Shown: positions 1 to 7,049 of the stretch, piece after piece
How positions within the stretch are numbered: the stretch's first letter is position 1
Layout: every line of letters starts with the position of its first letter
NCBI GenBank assembly: GCA_049366815.1
Contig: JBMNCO010000150.1
Coordinates: forward strand, 1 to 8,008
Length of the DNA stretch: 8,008 nucleotides
Origin: CAYNYM01 sp049366815
GTDB lineage: Bacteria; Desulfobacterota; DSM-4660; Desulfatiglandales; HGW-15
Reading direction: 5' to 3'
Made by a program: the position numbers and the translations under genes
Notes under the pieces: generated by a model
The model's database searches: none
Told to the model about the DNA's origin: nothing
Seen by the model: the letters and a program-made list of their open reading frames with translations, nothing else

Positions 1-12
1 GTAAGAAAGGGT

Positions 13-54
13 GCATGATTTCCTTTCGAATTTTTCAAAGGGCTAAAGTGTTAC
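13..54 (+). repeat. Dispersed 42-bp repeat, diverged copy 1
   Basis: This copy begins GCATGATTTCC and carries CAAAGGGCTAAA near its end, with the same 42-base length as the copy at 6041-6082. The first 11 bases and the AAAGGGCTAAA core match that copy; the middle and the last seven bases differ. The co-linear length argues for a shared element rather than a chance match. Its function is unknown. Confidence 0.55.
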
Positions 55-121
55 CCGGATTGATATTCCGCCCCCCTTTTTAGGGGAGGCATCGCCGCGT
101 GCCCCCGGGGCTCGGAAACTT

Positions 122-150
122 TTGCAAGCCCCCCCCTTTTGTGCTAGCAT
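122..150 (+). promoter_or_regulatory. Candidate sigma-70 promoter with C8 tract in the spacer
   Basis: A -35-like TTGCAA (122-127, 4/6 to consensus) and a -10-like TAGCAT (145-150, 4/6) are separated by exactly 17 bases. A TG one base upstream of the -10 (142-143) forms an extended -10. The spacer contains eight consecutive C (129-136) followed by four T. Initiation near 157 would give a leader of about 120 bases to the acyl-CoA dehydrogenase start. This is a motif match only; both hexamers are imperfect. Confidence 0.35.
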
Positions 151-277
151 GCCTCCCAACCGTCCAAGGCGTGCCCCTACATCCAAGCCTGGAATCAAAA
201 AGCCGCATTCTCGCGGGGATATCCTCTTTCAGGAAAAAGGTAAACGAAGCAAAACTGCAGAGAAGTGAGGAGAGATA

Positions 278-1909
278 GTGATAATGGAACAGTCAAAAAT
301 GGATCCTGAGATGCTGAACATGGTCCTCGATACCATATCGAAGCTGGAGCGGGAAAAGATAACGCTCGAGACCAAGATGGAAATGGATCGCCGTGGGGAA
401 TTCCCCATGGACCTGATTCGTTTCATGCTGGGGCCCGAGATCGCCCTCCATCTTATTTTCATCCCTGAGGCCTATGGGGGACTGGGCGCAGGGGCCACGG
501 ACATAGCCGTCATTTCGGAAAGAATGGCGAAGATGGATCTGGGGGTGGCTACATCTTTCCTGGCCATCTGCCTCGGTATGGACCCTCTTCGGGTAGGGGC
601 CACCCCGGAACAAAAGGAGAAGTACATCCGCAGGATCGCCCAAGAGGGCCTGATCGTGGGTTATGGGGTCACAGAGCCGGAGGCCGGCTCCAATGTCCAG
701 TCCCTGAAGACCAAAGCGGTGCGAATCCTTGACGATGCGGGCCGCATCAAGGGTTACAGGCTCAACGGCCAAAAACAGTTTATCACCAACGGCGGTGTAG
801 CAGCGCTGTTCACCATTTTGGCCGATGCGCCTGACGGCCCTTCCTTCTTTGTGGTAGAAGGGGGTACAGAGGGTCTGATACCGGGAAAACATGAAGACAA
901 ACACGGCATCCGGGCGTCAGACACCTGTGCCTTGACTATGGAGGATCTGTATGTGCCAATGGAGGATCTGGTCGGGGGTGTCGAAGGACAGGGTCTGAAA
1001 CAGTCTAACCAGGTCTTCGGTTATACCAGGCTCATGGTGGCTACCTTCGGGTTGGGCGGAGGCATGGCGGCCCTTGAAAAGACCATCGCCTATGCCAAGG
1101 AGAGGGTCCAGTTCGGAACGACGCTTGTCGAAAAACAGGGATACACCCACAAGCTGCTGGTTCCCAATGCGGTGAGACTGGAGGCCGCAAGGGCGCACAT
1201 CGAGGAGGTGGCCGATCGGCTGGATTCCGGGGAAGAAGACCTGCAGGTCGAGGGCTCTATTTCAAAATACTTTGCCACGGAGGCCGGAGACGCTATGGCA
1301 AATGATGCCATTCAGGGCCTCGGAGGCTATGGATACATTCGTGAATATGAAGTAGAGAAGATCAAGAGAGACATCAAGATTACCACTATCTTTGAGGGAA
1401 CCAGCGAAATCCAGCAAAATATTATCGCCATGTTCCGGATGCGGGAAACAGTGCGCTCAAAGGGCGGATATTATTCGGGGATGGCCGATGCCCTCGATGC
1501 TTTGCCGGAAACGTGCGGTTCGCGGCCGCTCGGGACCGCGGCACGGGTGTTGAATCACGCCATCCTTCTCGGGCGAAAGGCCAAACTCACCAAGTCCCAG
1601 TATGTCATGTTTCTTCTGGCCGATATGATGACCTGGGTTGAGGTTGGTCATGCCCTTTGTAAGAAGGCGGCCTGCTATGGAGGCCGTGAGCACACACAGG
1701 ATTTTATGAACGCCGTGTCCCGTCTCTTCGCCCGGGAGGCGGTTGAAAAGGTATATCTCAACGGAAGCATTATTGCCAAGGGTTGTGGCGCGGATCTGGA
1801 TGAGCTCACCCAAGGCTTGCGGACGCTTGATCTCATGAACGATCTGGGAGATCACTTGAAAGACATGGACCTTGTGGCCTCCGAACTGGTCAACCCCGGT
1901 TCAGTATAA
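278..1909 (+). CDS. Acyl-CoA dehydrogenase with C-terminal extension
   Basis: This is a 543-residue FAD-dependent acyl-CoA dehydrogenase. Such enzymes introduce the alpha,beta double bond into an acyl-CoA thioester and pass electrons to electron-transfer flavoprotein. Visible family motifs, in order, are YGVTEPEAGSN (129-139), GQKQFITNGG (164-173), the KERVQFG segment (274-280), GGYGY (349-353) and FEGTSEIQ, where E373 matches the catalytic glutamate of medium-chain enzymes. Classical members end soon after this motif, near 380-400 residues. Here about 145 further residues follow, recalling the helical C-terminal domain of VLCAD/ACAD9-type enzymes. Translation can start at GTG 278 or ATG 284; GAGGAGA (267-273) lies 4 bases before the first and 10 before the second, so the start is ambiguous by two residues. 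The protein appears cytoplasmic. Substrate chain length cannot be read from sequence. No partner ETF genes are in the window. Confidence 0.95.
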   Translation: MIMEQSKMDPEMLNMVLDTISKLEREKITLETKMEMDRRGEFPMDLIRFMLGPEIALHLIFIPEAYGGLGAGATDIAVISERMAKMDLGVATSFLAICLGMDPLRVGATPEQKEKYIRRIAQEGLIVGYGVTEPEAGSNVQSLKTKAVRILDDAGRIKGYRLNGQKQFITNGGVAALFTILADAPDGPSFFVVEGGTEGLIPGKHEDKHGIRASDTCALTMEDLYVPMEDLVGGVEGQGLKQSNQVFGYTRLMVATFGLGGGMAALEKTIAYAKERVQFGTTLVEKQGYTHKLLVPNAVRLEAARAHIEEVADRLDSGEEDLQVEGSISKYFATEAGDAMANDAIQGLGGYGYIREYEVEKIKRDIKITTIFEGTSEIQQNIIAMFRMRETVRSKGGYYSGMADALDALPETCGSRPLGTAARVLNHAILLGRKAKLTKSQYVMFLLADMMTWVEVGHALCKKAACYGGREHTQDFMNAVSRLFAREAVEKVYLNGSIIAKGCGADLDELTQGLRTLDLMNDLGDHLKDMDLVASELVNPGSV

Positions 1910-2130
1910 ACGGCCGGGTCGTCGTGGTTTATGCCTGTCCTGCGTGATGCATTCCATGTTATAAGACTTTAGGCTTTCGAAAATCACTCCATTACGGAGG
2001 TCCAAATTGCCGTGCTCTTTCAAACGGCTAAACTCATACTTAAAGTCATTTTCCACTGCTGACTGAAAACCGGATTCATGAAATCAGTGATCCGTCACAC
2101 ACGGCCCGAGGGGGGCCTTAAATATCCCCA
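1910..2130. other. Spacer between acyl-CoA dehydrogenase and helicase genes
   Basis: This 221-base spacer has no supportable gene. It contains a partial dispersed repeat (2017-2039) with the sequence context AAACGGCTAAACTCATAC, and several short dyads such as CTCC/GGAG around 1987-1999. No convincing intrinsic terminator follows the acyl-CoA dehydrogenase stop. The length suggests the helicase has its own promoter, but I see no strong candidate. Confidence 0.5.
2017..2039 (+). repeat. Dispersed repeat, partial copy 2
   Basis: CTTTCAAACGGCTAAACTCATAC matches the 3' half of the other copies, with the CGGCTAAACTCATAC core against GGGCTAAATTCATAC. The 5' half (CATGATT...) is not recognisable upstream. 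The match alone would be weak, but three other copies of the same core lie in intergenic positions of this window. Confidence 0.4.
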
Positions 2131-4842
2131 ATGACAGGAACCAAGACTCACTACCGTGGCCCAGGAAGGCCACGCCATGCAAGGTATCGAAGCCCTTCCA
2201 AAAAAGGGGCCTATGATGCACCCAGGCTCGACCCCCAGCTCAGATCGATCTTCAAAAAGATCGGCATACCCGAGTCGACCCCGTTTCAACCAGACCCTTT
2301 CCAGCTCGATGCCCTGGAGAAGATCAAAACCAACGACGTCCTTGTCAGCGCCCCGACGGGTTCGGGAAAGACATGGATCGCGTCACAGGCCATTGCCAGG
2401 CATCTCGACCAGGGGAAACGGACCTGGTACGCCTCCCCCCTCAAGGCCCTCTCTAATTCCATATACCTGCAGTTCTGCAAGGAATTCGGACAGGACCTTT
2501 GCGGGATCCTGACAGGAGATCGAAAAGAAAATCCCGACGCCCCGATCATTGTGGGTACGACAGAGATCCTGCGCAATCAGCTTTACGATGCCATGCACGC
2601 GGGTGCAGACATCGAGACGGATCTGGTTATCCTTGACGAGGCCCACTATCTGAGTGACCCCGACAGGGGCGTGGTATGGGAAGAAGTGCTTATTTATCTC
2701 CCGCCGAGGGTCAGACTTCTTCTCCTTTCCGCGACCATTTCCAATGCGGAGGAGATCGGAGCATGGCTCGAAGAAAACCGGGAGGAGAAAATATGCATCG
2801 TCCGCTCTGAAACACGGCCGGTACCGCTCGAGATGCTGTTTCTTTTTCCGGACGGCCTGATTACACCCCTTGCGGGGAGAAAGGGATTGGTTCCCAGGGT
2901 CAAGAAGTTTGTGGCCGACCGCCCGGTACGCGGGAGAAGAACAGGAGCGGGAAAGGTTCATTTTGGGGATATCCTCCGCTGTCTGAGGTCTTTCGATCTC
3001 CTTCCCGCCATTTTTTTCCTGAAATCCAGGCTCGAATGCGACCGGGCCCTGGCCTCATGCGTCACCGCCTCAAGATCCTTTGAGAAAAGAGGGCGAATCG
3101 AAAGGGAAGTCAAGGTCTTTCTGGAAAAATACCCGCACCTTGAAGGACACAGGCAGTTGGATGCCCTTCTGGAGGCCGGGGTGGGCTCACACCATGCGGG
3201 TCAGCTTCCCTACTGGAAGGTCCTTATTGAGACGTTGATGAACAAAGGGTACCTGGAGGCCATTTTTTCCACCTCAACCGTCGCAGCGGGTGTTAATTTC
3301 CCGGCACGGACTGTGGTCCTGGTGCAGAGCGACCGGTTTAACGGGCATGAATTCGCCGATCTGACGGCCACGGATCTGCACCAGATGACAGGGCGCGCCG
3401 GACGTAGGGGAAAAGACAATATCGGCTTTGCCCTGATCATCCCGGGAGTCCACCAGGACCCGCAATTGATCAATGACCTCAAGGATTCCTCTCCCGAACC
3501 CCTTACGAGTCAGATACACATCAATTTTTCTATGACGCTGAACCTGCTTCTGTCTCACACGCCGAAGGAAGTCAAGATCCTCCTTGATCGCAGCTTTGCA
3601 TCCTTTCAGGAAAAAAAGTCCGGAAACCTTGTCCATGAGCGATGGCTGGAGATGCTTCATTTGATCAGAGGCCTGCTGCCTGAAGCACAGTGTGATTCCA
3701 ATGATCCCTATGAAATCATGGAATTGATACAGAAGCGGGCTGAGTGGCAGGGAGAGGCGAGGAGACTTGCCCGGGAGCTGCGGGGCAAGAAGGTCCTCGA
3801 GGCCTATAGAGAATATCTCACAAGGGGAAGGCTTTTTCTCCACAAGAACAAAAACATCTATGTGGTGTTTGACACCTTTCAGGAAAAGGATCGGTTCATC
3901 TGTGTCGCCCAGAATATCGGGAGTCCCTTGCGCCTCAAGAAGAAGAAACCGAGACTCAAGAGGATTGCCTTCGCCCAAATCAAGGCCCTGTTAAATCATC
4001 GGTTGGAATTGCCCCGTGATGGATCACCCGAAGAGATCCAGCGCATCATTCAGGAAATCGGGCCGGACGAACTCGAGATCCTGCATTTGGATATTCCGGA
4101 GGAGACCACCGGCACCGAGAAATTGGATCTCCTCCAGAAAAAACTGAAGGACATGCCCTGCCACGGATGTGAACATTTCGAGATCTGTCATTCAGGAAAA
4201 AACAAAAAACTGAAAAAGACAATCAAGGAGATCCTTTCCCTTGGAGACACGATGGACAGCATGGGGGAGGGCCTGTGGCTCAGCTTCAACCGTCATTTAA
4301 GATTTCTCAAGGAAACGGGTTTTGTGGATGAAAGGGATCGGTTGACTGCAGACGGGGAGTGGGCCTCGAAGCTGAGATTGGACCAGCCCCTCCTGATCGC
4401 TGAAGCCATCAGGGCCGGGGCATTCCAGAAGGTTTCACCTGAAATTCTGGCCGGCTGTATCGCCCCCTTTGTCTGGGACAGGGCTCAGGACCTGGATCTT
4501 CAATGGGAAAGCCCCTTTGACTTAAAGGCCCCTGAAAAGGCCTATTCCAGCCTCTTGAGAAGTATCGAAGGGATCAGCCGTATGAAGGCTGCCAGGGGAT
4601 TTGAAAACCCGCAGATTTTTTTCTGGCCTGCGGCTGCCCTCTATCTGTGGACCAAAGGGGTCCCCTGGGAGGGCCTCATGTCCTTTTTGCCGGTGGATGA
4701 AGGAGATATGGCCTCCCTGATCGTGAGGACCGCTGATCATCTCCGTCAGGTGGCCAACCTGGAGGAAAGTCATCCGGAACTGGCATCCACGGCCAAGGCC
4801 GCCCTGGAACTCGTCATGCGGGAGCCCGTTTTTATCGGATGA
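2131..4842 (+). CDS. Ski2/Mtr4-like superfamily 2 DEAH helicase
   Basis: This 903-residue helicase is expected to unwind RNA, or possibly DNA, using ATP. A basic N-terminus (1-35) precedes a Q-motif-like FQPDPFQLDAL. Walker A is APTGSGKT (74-81, K80), motif II is DEAH (169-172), motif III is SAT (200-202), motif V is STSTVAAGVNFP (380-391) and motif VI is QMTGRAGRRG (418-427). The STVAAGVNFPA and QMTGRAGRRG signatures are typical of Ski2/Mtr4/HelY-type proteins rather than DEAD-box proteins or RecQ. A Cys/His cluster CHGCEHFEICH (677-687) and a helical C-terminus (about 715-903) fit the DSHCT-type region of that family, where a similar CHGC motif occurs in bacterial HelY-like members. ATG 2131 is the only usable start before the helicase core; a G-rich stretch (2108-2114) is 16 bases away, so the ribosome binding site is poor. 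The gene is followed after 37 bp by a convergent gene. A role in RNA processing or decay is inferred from the family. Confidence 0.92.
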   Translation: MTGTKTHYRGPGRPRHARYRSPSKKGAYDAPRLDPQLRSIFKKIGIPESTPFQPDPFQLDALEKIKTNDVLVSAPTGSGKTWIASQAIARHLDQGKRTWYASPLKALSNSIYLQFCKEFGQDLCGILTGDRKENPDAPIIVGTTEILRNQLYDAMHAGADIETDLVILDEAHYLSDPDRGVVWEEVLIYLPPRVRLLLLSATISNAEEIGAWLEENREEKICIVRSETRPVPLEMLFLFPDGLITPLAGRKGLVPRVKKFVADRPVRGRRTGAGKVHFGDILRCLRSFDLLPAIFFLKSRLECDRALASCVTASRSFEKRGRIEREVKVFLEKYPHLEGHRQLDALLEAGVGSHHAGQLPYWKVLIETLMNKGYLEAIFSTSTVAAGVNFPARTVVLVQSDRFNGHEFADLTATDLHQMTGRAGRRGKDNIGFALIIPGVHQDPQLINDLKDSSPEPLTSQIHINFSMTLNLLLSHTPKEVKILLDRSFASFQEKKSGNLVHERWLEMLHLIRGLLPEAQCDSNDPYEIMELIQKRAEWQGEARRLARELRGKKVLEAYREYLTRGRLFLHKNKNIYVVFDTFQEKDRFICVAQNIGSPLRLKKKKPRLKRIAFAQIKALLNHRLELPRDGSPEEIQRIIQEIGPDELEILHLDIPEETTGTEKLDLLQKKLKDMPCHGCEHFEICHSGKNKKLKKTIKEILSLGDTMDSMGEGLWLSFNRHLRFLKETGFVDERDRLTADGEWASKLRLDQPLLIAEAIRAGAFQKVSPEILAGCIAPFVWDRAQDLDLQWESPFDLKAPEKAYSSLLRSIEGISRMKAARGFENPQIFFWPAAALYLWTKGVPWEGLMSFLPVDEGDMASLIVRTADHLRQVANLEESHPELASTAKAALELVMREPVFIG

Positions 4843-4879
4843 TGGGATCCACGAATCGCTTCAGAAATTGTCCTTTGAC

Positions 4880-5896
4880 TCAAGATGCCGTGTTCTTATC
4901 CCTCAGCCCCAGAAAGCGTTTTGGATTGGATTCCGTCAATCTTGTCAATTCCTCCTCCGTGAATGTGACGCGACACCAAAAAATCTCCCCGGCATACTTC
5001 CTGAACCATTTCAGATAGGATGCCTCGGTCCAGAAACAGCGGCCCATATACCAGTCCGTCCCGTAGAGGAGGCGGTCCCGGATTTTGGGGCTGTTCAACA
5101 TGGATTTGATGTGGCGGAAGTACCTGCCGGGCATGAAGAGCATCTCGGTGTCGTAGGAAATATCCGTGTAGACATTGGGGTACTGGAGGATCAAATCCGC
5201 GATTACAGGTTGCCAATCCGATCCGGTGCGGTCGTTGTGGGCCAGATTGAGCGTCAAGGAGGGGAAGGTCTTTAAGACCTGTTCCCAGTTCTTGGGGTCT
5301 GCGAGATGATAATATTCCCCCAAACCCGGAATACCCCCCCTTTGACAATGTGTGGTGATGGGTACTGAATTCTCTTCACAATACTCGTAAATGGGATACA
5401 GCCTCGAATCCACTGGGGAAAACCCCATGACGGGATAGATCTTGACACCCTTGAAGACCCCGCCCCTGAGGCTGTCCAGGACGATGTTCACCACATTGGG
5501 ACGATTAGGATCGGCCGCGATAAAGGGAAGCATGCGGGTACGCTTGTATTTTTCATTGATCGCTATTACGGCCGAGGCGGTTTCCTCAATCTGGTCCTCA
5601 AAAGACTTCGTTCCACCGCCATATTTCTTGCAGTACTCCATGTCCATCATCAGGGGTGTGCAGATCTCCACCCCTGCATCATCCATTTCCCGTGCCAGTT
5701 TTTGTGCAATCTCTTCAATGGAAAGCCCGATGAATTCAAGGTAGTCCTCCATCTTGGAATCAACGCGGAGAAGAAGACTTAAGACTCTCCTGATGAGCCT
5801 GTGTGCCGGATTCCCCTCGAGCAGCAGAAACCGTTCCCGAAACGCTTTGGGGACGCACTCAAGACTGAAGATATGGCAGTGGCAGTTGATTATCAT
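4880..5896 (-). CDS. Metal-dependent amidohydrolase (amidohydrolase-2/decarboxylase-like TIM barrel)
   Basis: This 338-residue protein has the layout of the amidohydrolase-related family that includes ACMSD-type decarboxylases and hydrolases. Likely metal and catalytic residues are visible in barrel order: HCH at the N-terminus (H6, H8), H183 in ITTHCQRGG, H220 in LAHND and D281 in LLYGTDW. K152 sits in FKGVKIYP, and NPKRFLGL (324-331) is the usual C-terminal helix. No signal peptide or membrane segment is seen, so it should be cytoplasmic. I chose ATG at 5896 because MIINCHCH places the HxH motif on the first strand, as in the family, and GGAAG lies five bases upstream. A GTG at 5959 would add 21 residues of Arg/Ser/Pro-rich sequence without a ribosome binding site. 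The gene converges on the helicase. The substrate is unknown; decarboxylation or hydrolysis of a cyclic or aromatic acid is possible but not shown. Confidence 0.87.
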   Translation of the reverse strand: MIINCHCHIFSLECVPKAFRERFLLLEGNPAHRLIRRVLSLLLRVDSKMEDYLEFIGLSIEEIAQKLAREMDDAGVEICTPLMMDMEYCKKYGGGTKSFEDQIEETASAVIAINEKYKRTRMLPFIAADPNRPNVVNIVLDSLRGGVFKGVKIYPVMGFSPVDSRLYPIYEYCEENSVPITTHCQRGGIPGLGEYYHLADPKNWEQVLKTFPSLTLNLAHNDRTGSDWQPVIADLILQYPNVYTDISYDTEMLFMPGRYFRHIKSMLNSPKIRDRLLYGTDWYMGRCFWTEASYLKWFRKYAGEIFWCRVTFTEEELTRLTESNPKRFLGLRDKNTAS

Positions 5897-5974
5897 GCCC
5901 GCTTCCGGGATCAAAAGATGAAAAATCCGACCACGTCTTGTGCGGCTGGGCGAAGGCACGTTTGGCCCTTAGCC

Positions 5975-6004
5975 TTTTGCAGCTTCCTGGATCTCTCTGC
6001 AAAA
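5975..6004 (-). promoter_or_regulatory. 8-bp inverted repeat in the amidohydrolase leader
   Basis: TTTTGCAG (5975-5982) and CTGCAAAA (5997-6004) are perfect inverted copies separated by 14 bases. The dyad lies 79 bases or more upstream of the amidohydrolase start. It overlaps the T tract of the neighbouring terminator-like hairpin. It could be an operator or an RNA stem; neither is demonstrated. Confidence 0.3.
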
Positions 6005-6018
6005 AGAAGGCGTCCTTC
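6001..6018 (-). terminator. Candidate intrinsic terminator or attenuator, minus strand
   Basis: Read on the minus strand, GAAGG-ACG-CCTTC (6018-6006) forms a perfect 5-bp stem with a 3-base loop and is followed at once by five T (6005-6001). It could stop read-through from the ComEA-like gene, which ends at 6404. If amidohydrolase transcription starts upstream of it, it could instead act as an attenuator about 105 bases before the start codon. The stem is short, so efficiency is uncertain. Confidence 0.4.
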
Positions 6019-6041
6019 CGCTAGTCACTTCAGAAAGGGAG

Positions 6042-6082
6042 CATGATTTCCACACCGTTATTGGAAAGGGCTAAATTCATAC
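6042..6082 (+). repeat. Dispersed 41-bp repeat, copy 3
   Basis: This copy matches 7050-7090 at 38 of 41 positions; differences are at positions 8, 14 and 15 of the unit. Both contain GTTATTGG followed by AAAGGGCTAAATTCATAC. It lies 33 bases upstream of the hairpin repeat at 6115-6180. Its intergenic position and the lack of an open frame indicate a non-coding element. Confidence 0.85.
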
Positions 6083-6114
6083 CAAGAGTCGAGGATGCCA
6101 AGGCATCGGGGTCG

Positions 6115-6180
6115 GCGCTCATTGCACATAGCAGACCGCTACATCCGGAAATCGTGTGGTTCGGGATGAAACCCAGTCTA
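6115..6180 (+). repeat. Hairpin-containing repeat, copy A
   Basis: The unit shares GCGCT, an eight-base gap, and the identical ATAGCAGACCGCT (6128-6140) with the copy at 7752-7815. Both continue into a hairpin, here CATCCGGAA/TTCGGGATG with one mismatched pair. The gap-free alignment over more than 60 bases and the preserved hairpin show common origin. No coding role is apparent. Confidence 0.75.
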
Positions 6181-6403
6181 GCAGATTGAATTTACGTTGC
6201 AACCAAAACATCCCCATAGGCAAGAGGGAAATTTTAGAAAATCGGTTCAACAGGGCGACAAAAGTGCCTTTTGTGGATTATGGGCCTTATGTGGTTTTGG
6301 TGCCACACGCTGCGGCATGGTTTTTTCTGCAATGAGGAGCGGCAATGGATGTAAGTATCCTATTGTATGATACGTTTTTAGAAAAGGGGGGCTTTCAAAT
6401 GAA

Positions 6404-6685
6404 TTATTCTGTTATAAGATTTTCCTTGTTTTGCTCAAAGATCTTTTGGCCGATTCCAGGTACCTTTGTGATGTCTTGGGGCGTCTTAAAAGGACCGTTA
6501 TCCGTTCTGTACTGAACAATGCGTTCAGCATATTTGGGTCCCACGCCCTTAAGCTGAGTGATTTCCTCAACCGTAGCCTTGTTGATGTTGACTTTATTCA
6601 TGTCCTGAGCCAATAGAGCAGGCGAGAATGCGAAAAGAAAGGCGAGTGCGATGAAAACTGAAATGACTCCTCTTAGTGCTTTCAT
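6404..6685 (-). CDS. ComEA-like exported helix-hairpin-helix DNA-binding protein
   Basis: This small protein has 93 residues. Residues 1-26 form a clear signal peptide (MKALR, a hydrophobic core, then SPALLA before Q27), so it is exported to the periplasm or cell surface. The mature part (about 30-93) begins VNINKAT and carries two helix-hairpin-helix hairpins, LKGVGPKYAERI (45-56) and VPGIGQKIFEQN (75-86), the arrangement of the ComEA C-terminal domain. ComEA proteins bind double-stranded DNA during uptake in competent bacteria, but short forms are also common in bacteria with no known competence, so the role here is inferred. The start is firm: AAGGAG (6699-6694 on the minus strand) lies eight bases before ATG 6685. 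No other competence gene is in the window. An 11-base inverted repeat flanks the gene (6385-6395 and 6703-6713). Confidence 0.9.
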   Translation of the reverse strand: MKALRGVISVFIALAFLFAFSPALLAQDMNKVNINKATVEEITQLKGVGPKYAERIVQYRTDNGPFKTPQDITKVPGIGQKIFEQNKENLITE

Positions 6686-7025
6686 TTTTCTATCTCCTTG
6701 TAAAAGCCCCCCTGTTTCATCAAATAGACATCATCTCTGAGAAGTGATCGGAAGAAGTATCCGGATCGCATTGAAAATGAGTAGTAAAAAACCAGTCATG
6801 GAAAGCGTTGATAATGAATGGAGTGCTTAACAAATACTGTGCCAAACCATCAATAATGAAAGTAATGGGTGGCCTAACAGGTTTTTTATTGAAGAAAAGT
6901 TGAAATATTATAGAAAAAGCACGCCTAATCGGGGAGTTAAAAAAACCGGAAAATGGAGAGCAAAGAGAATATGGAATACTTCAAGACATGATGATGAGGC
7001 ATAGAAAGAAGAAGTTTTATTAAAA

Positions 7026-7043
7026 TGCACAAAAAATTGTGCA
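7026..7043. promoter_or_regulatory. Perfect 7-bp dyad TGCACAA-N4-TTGTGCA
   Basis: The arms TGCACAA (7026-7032) and TTGTGCA (7037-7043) are perfect inverted copies around AAAA, immediately before the palindrome ATGATCAT (7046-7053). Spacing and symmetry resemble a dimeric regulator site, though a small hairpin is equally possible. It lies about 55 bases upstream of the candidate promoter of the VOC gene, and the regulator cannot be named. Confidence 0.35.
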
Positions 7044-7049
7044 AATGAT

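Larger units (their letters stand above)
1..277. other. Upstream intergenic spacer of the acyl-CoA dehydrogenase gene
   Basis: No coding frame is supportable here. The stretch holds a diverged copy of the dispersed repeat (13-54), a C-rich imperfect hairpin (70-90, GCC/GGC and CCCC/GGGG arms with one bulged A and a T-rich loop), a second GC-rich patch (102-110), a candidate promoter with a C8 tract (122-150), and the ribosome binding site of the downstream gene (267-273). The hairpin might end a transcript from the left, but no T tract follows it, so I do not call it a terminator. Confidence 0.6.
5897..6403. other. Repeat-rich intergenic region between amidohydrolase and ComEA-like genes
   Basis: This stretch of about 500 bases has no supportable gene on either strand. 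It holds the leader of the amidohydrolase with a minus-strand hairpin and T tract (6001-6018) and an 8-bp dyad (5975-6004). Next come the best-preserved dispersed repeat (6042-6082) and the hairpin repeat (6115-6180). From 6190 to 6403 there are small dyads such as TGTGG/CCACA but nothing assignable. Confidence 0.6.

Noticed and set aside
70..90. C/G-rich hairpin as an intrinsic terminator
   Set aside because: The T tract is in the loop and none follows the stem on either strand.
108..125. Sigma-54 promoter near TTTTGCAAG
   Set aside because: The GG dinucleotide required 10 bases before the GC is missing at that spacing.
293..904. Minus-strand open frame of 203 codons opposite the acyl-CoA dehydrogenase
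   Set aside because: It lies wholly antisense to a gene with clear catalytic motifs and its translation shows no recognisable domain.
3274..3978. Minus-strand open frame of 234 codons opposite the helicase
   Set aside because: It is a shadow of the helicase reading frame; its product has no recognisable motif and no ribosome binding site is evident.
5897..5959. GTG start at 5959 for the amidohydrolase
   Set aside because: It adds 21 basic, Pro/Ser-rich residues before the family's usual N-terminal strand and lacks a ribosome binding site; ATG 5896 fits better.
6355..6379. GTATC/GATAC stem followed by five T as a plus-strand terminator
   Set aside because: The stem is only 5 bp with a 9-base loop, and no plus-strand gene precedes it.
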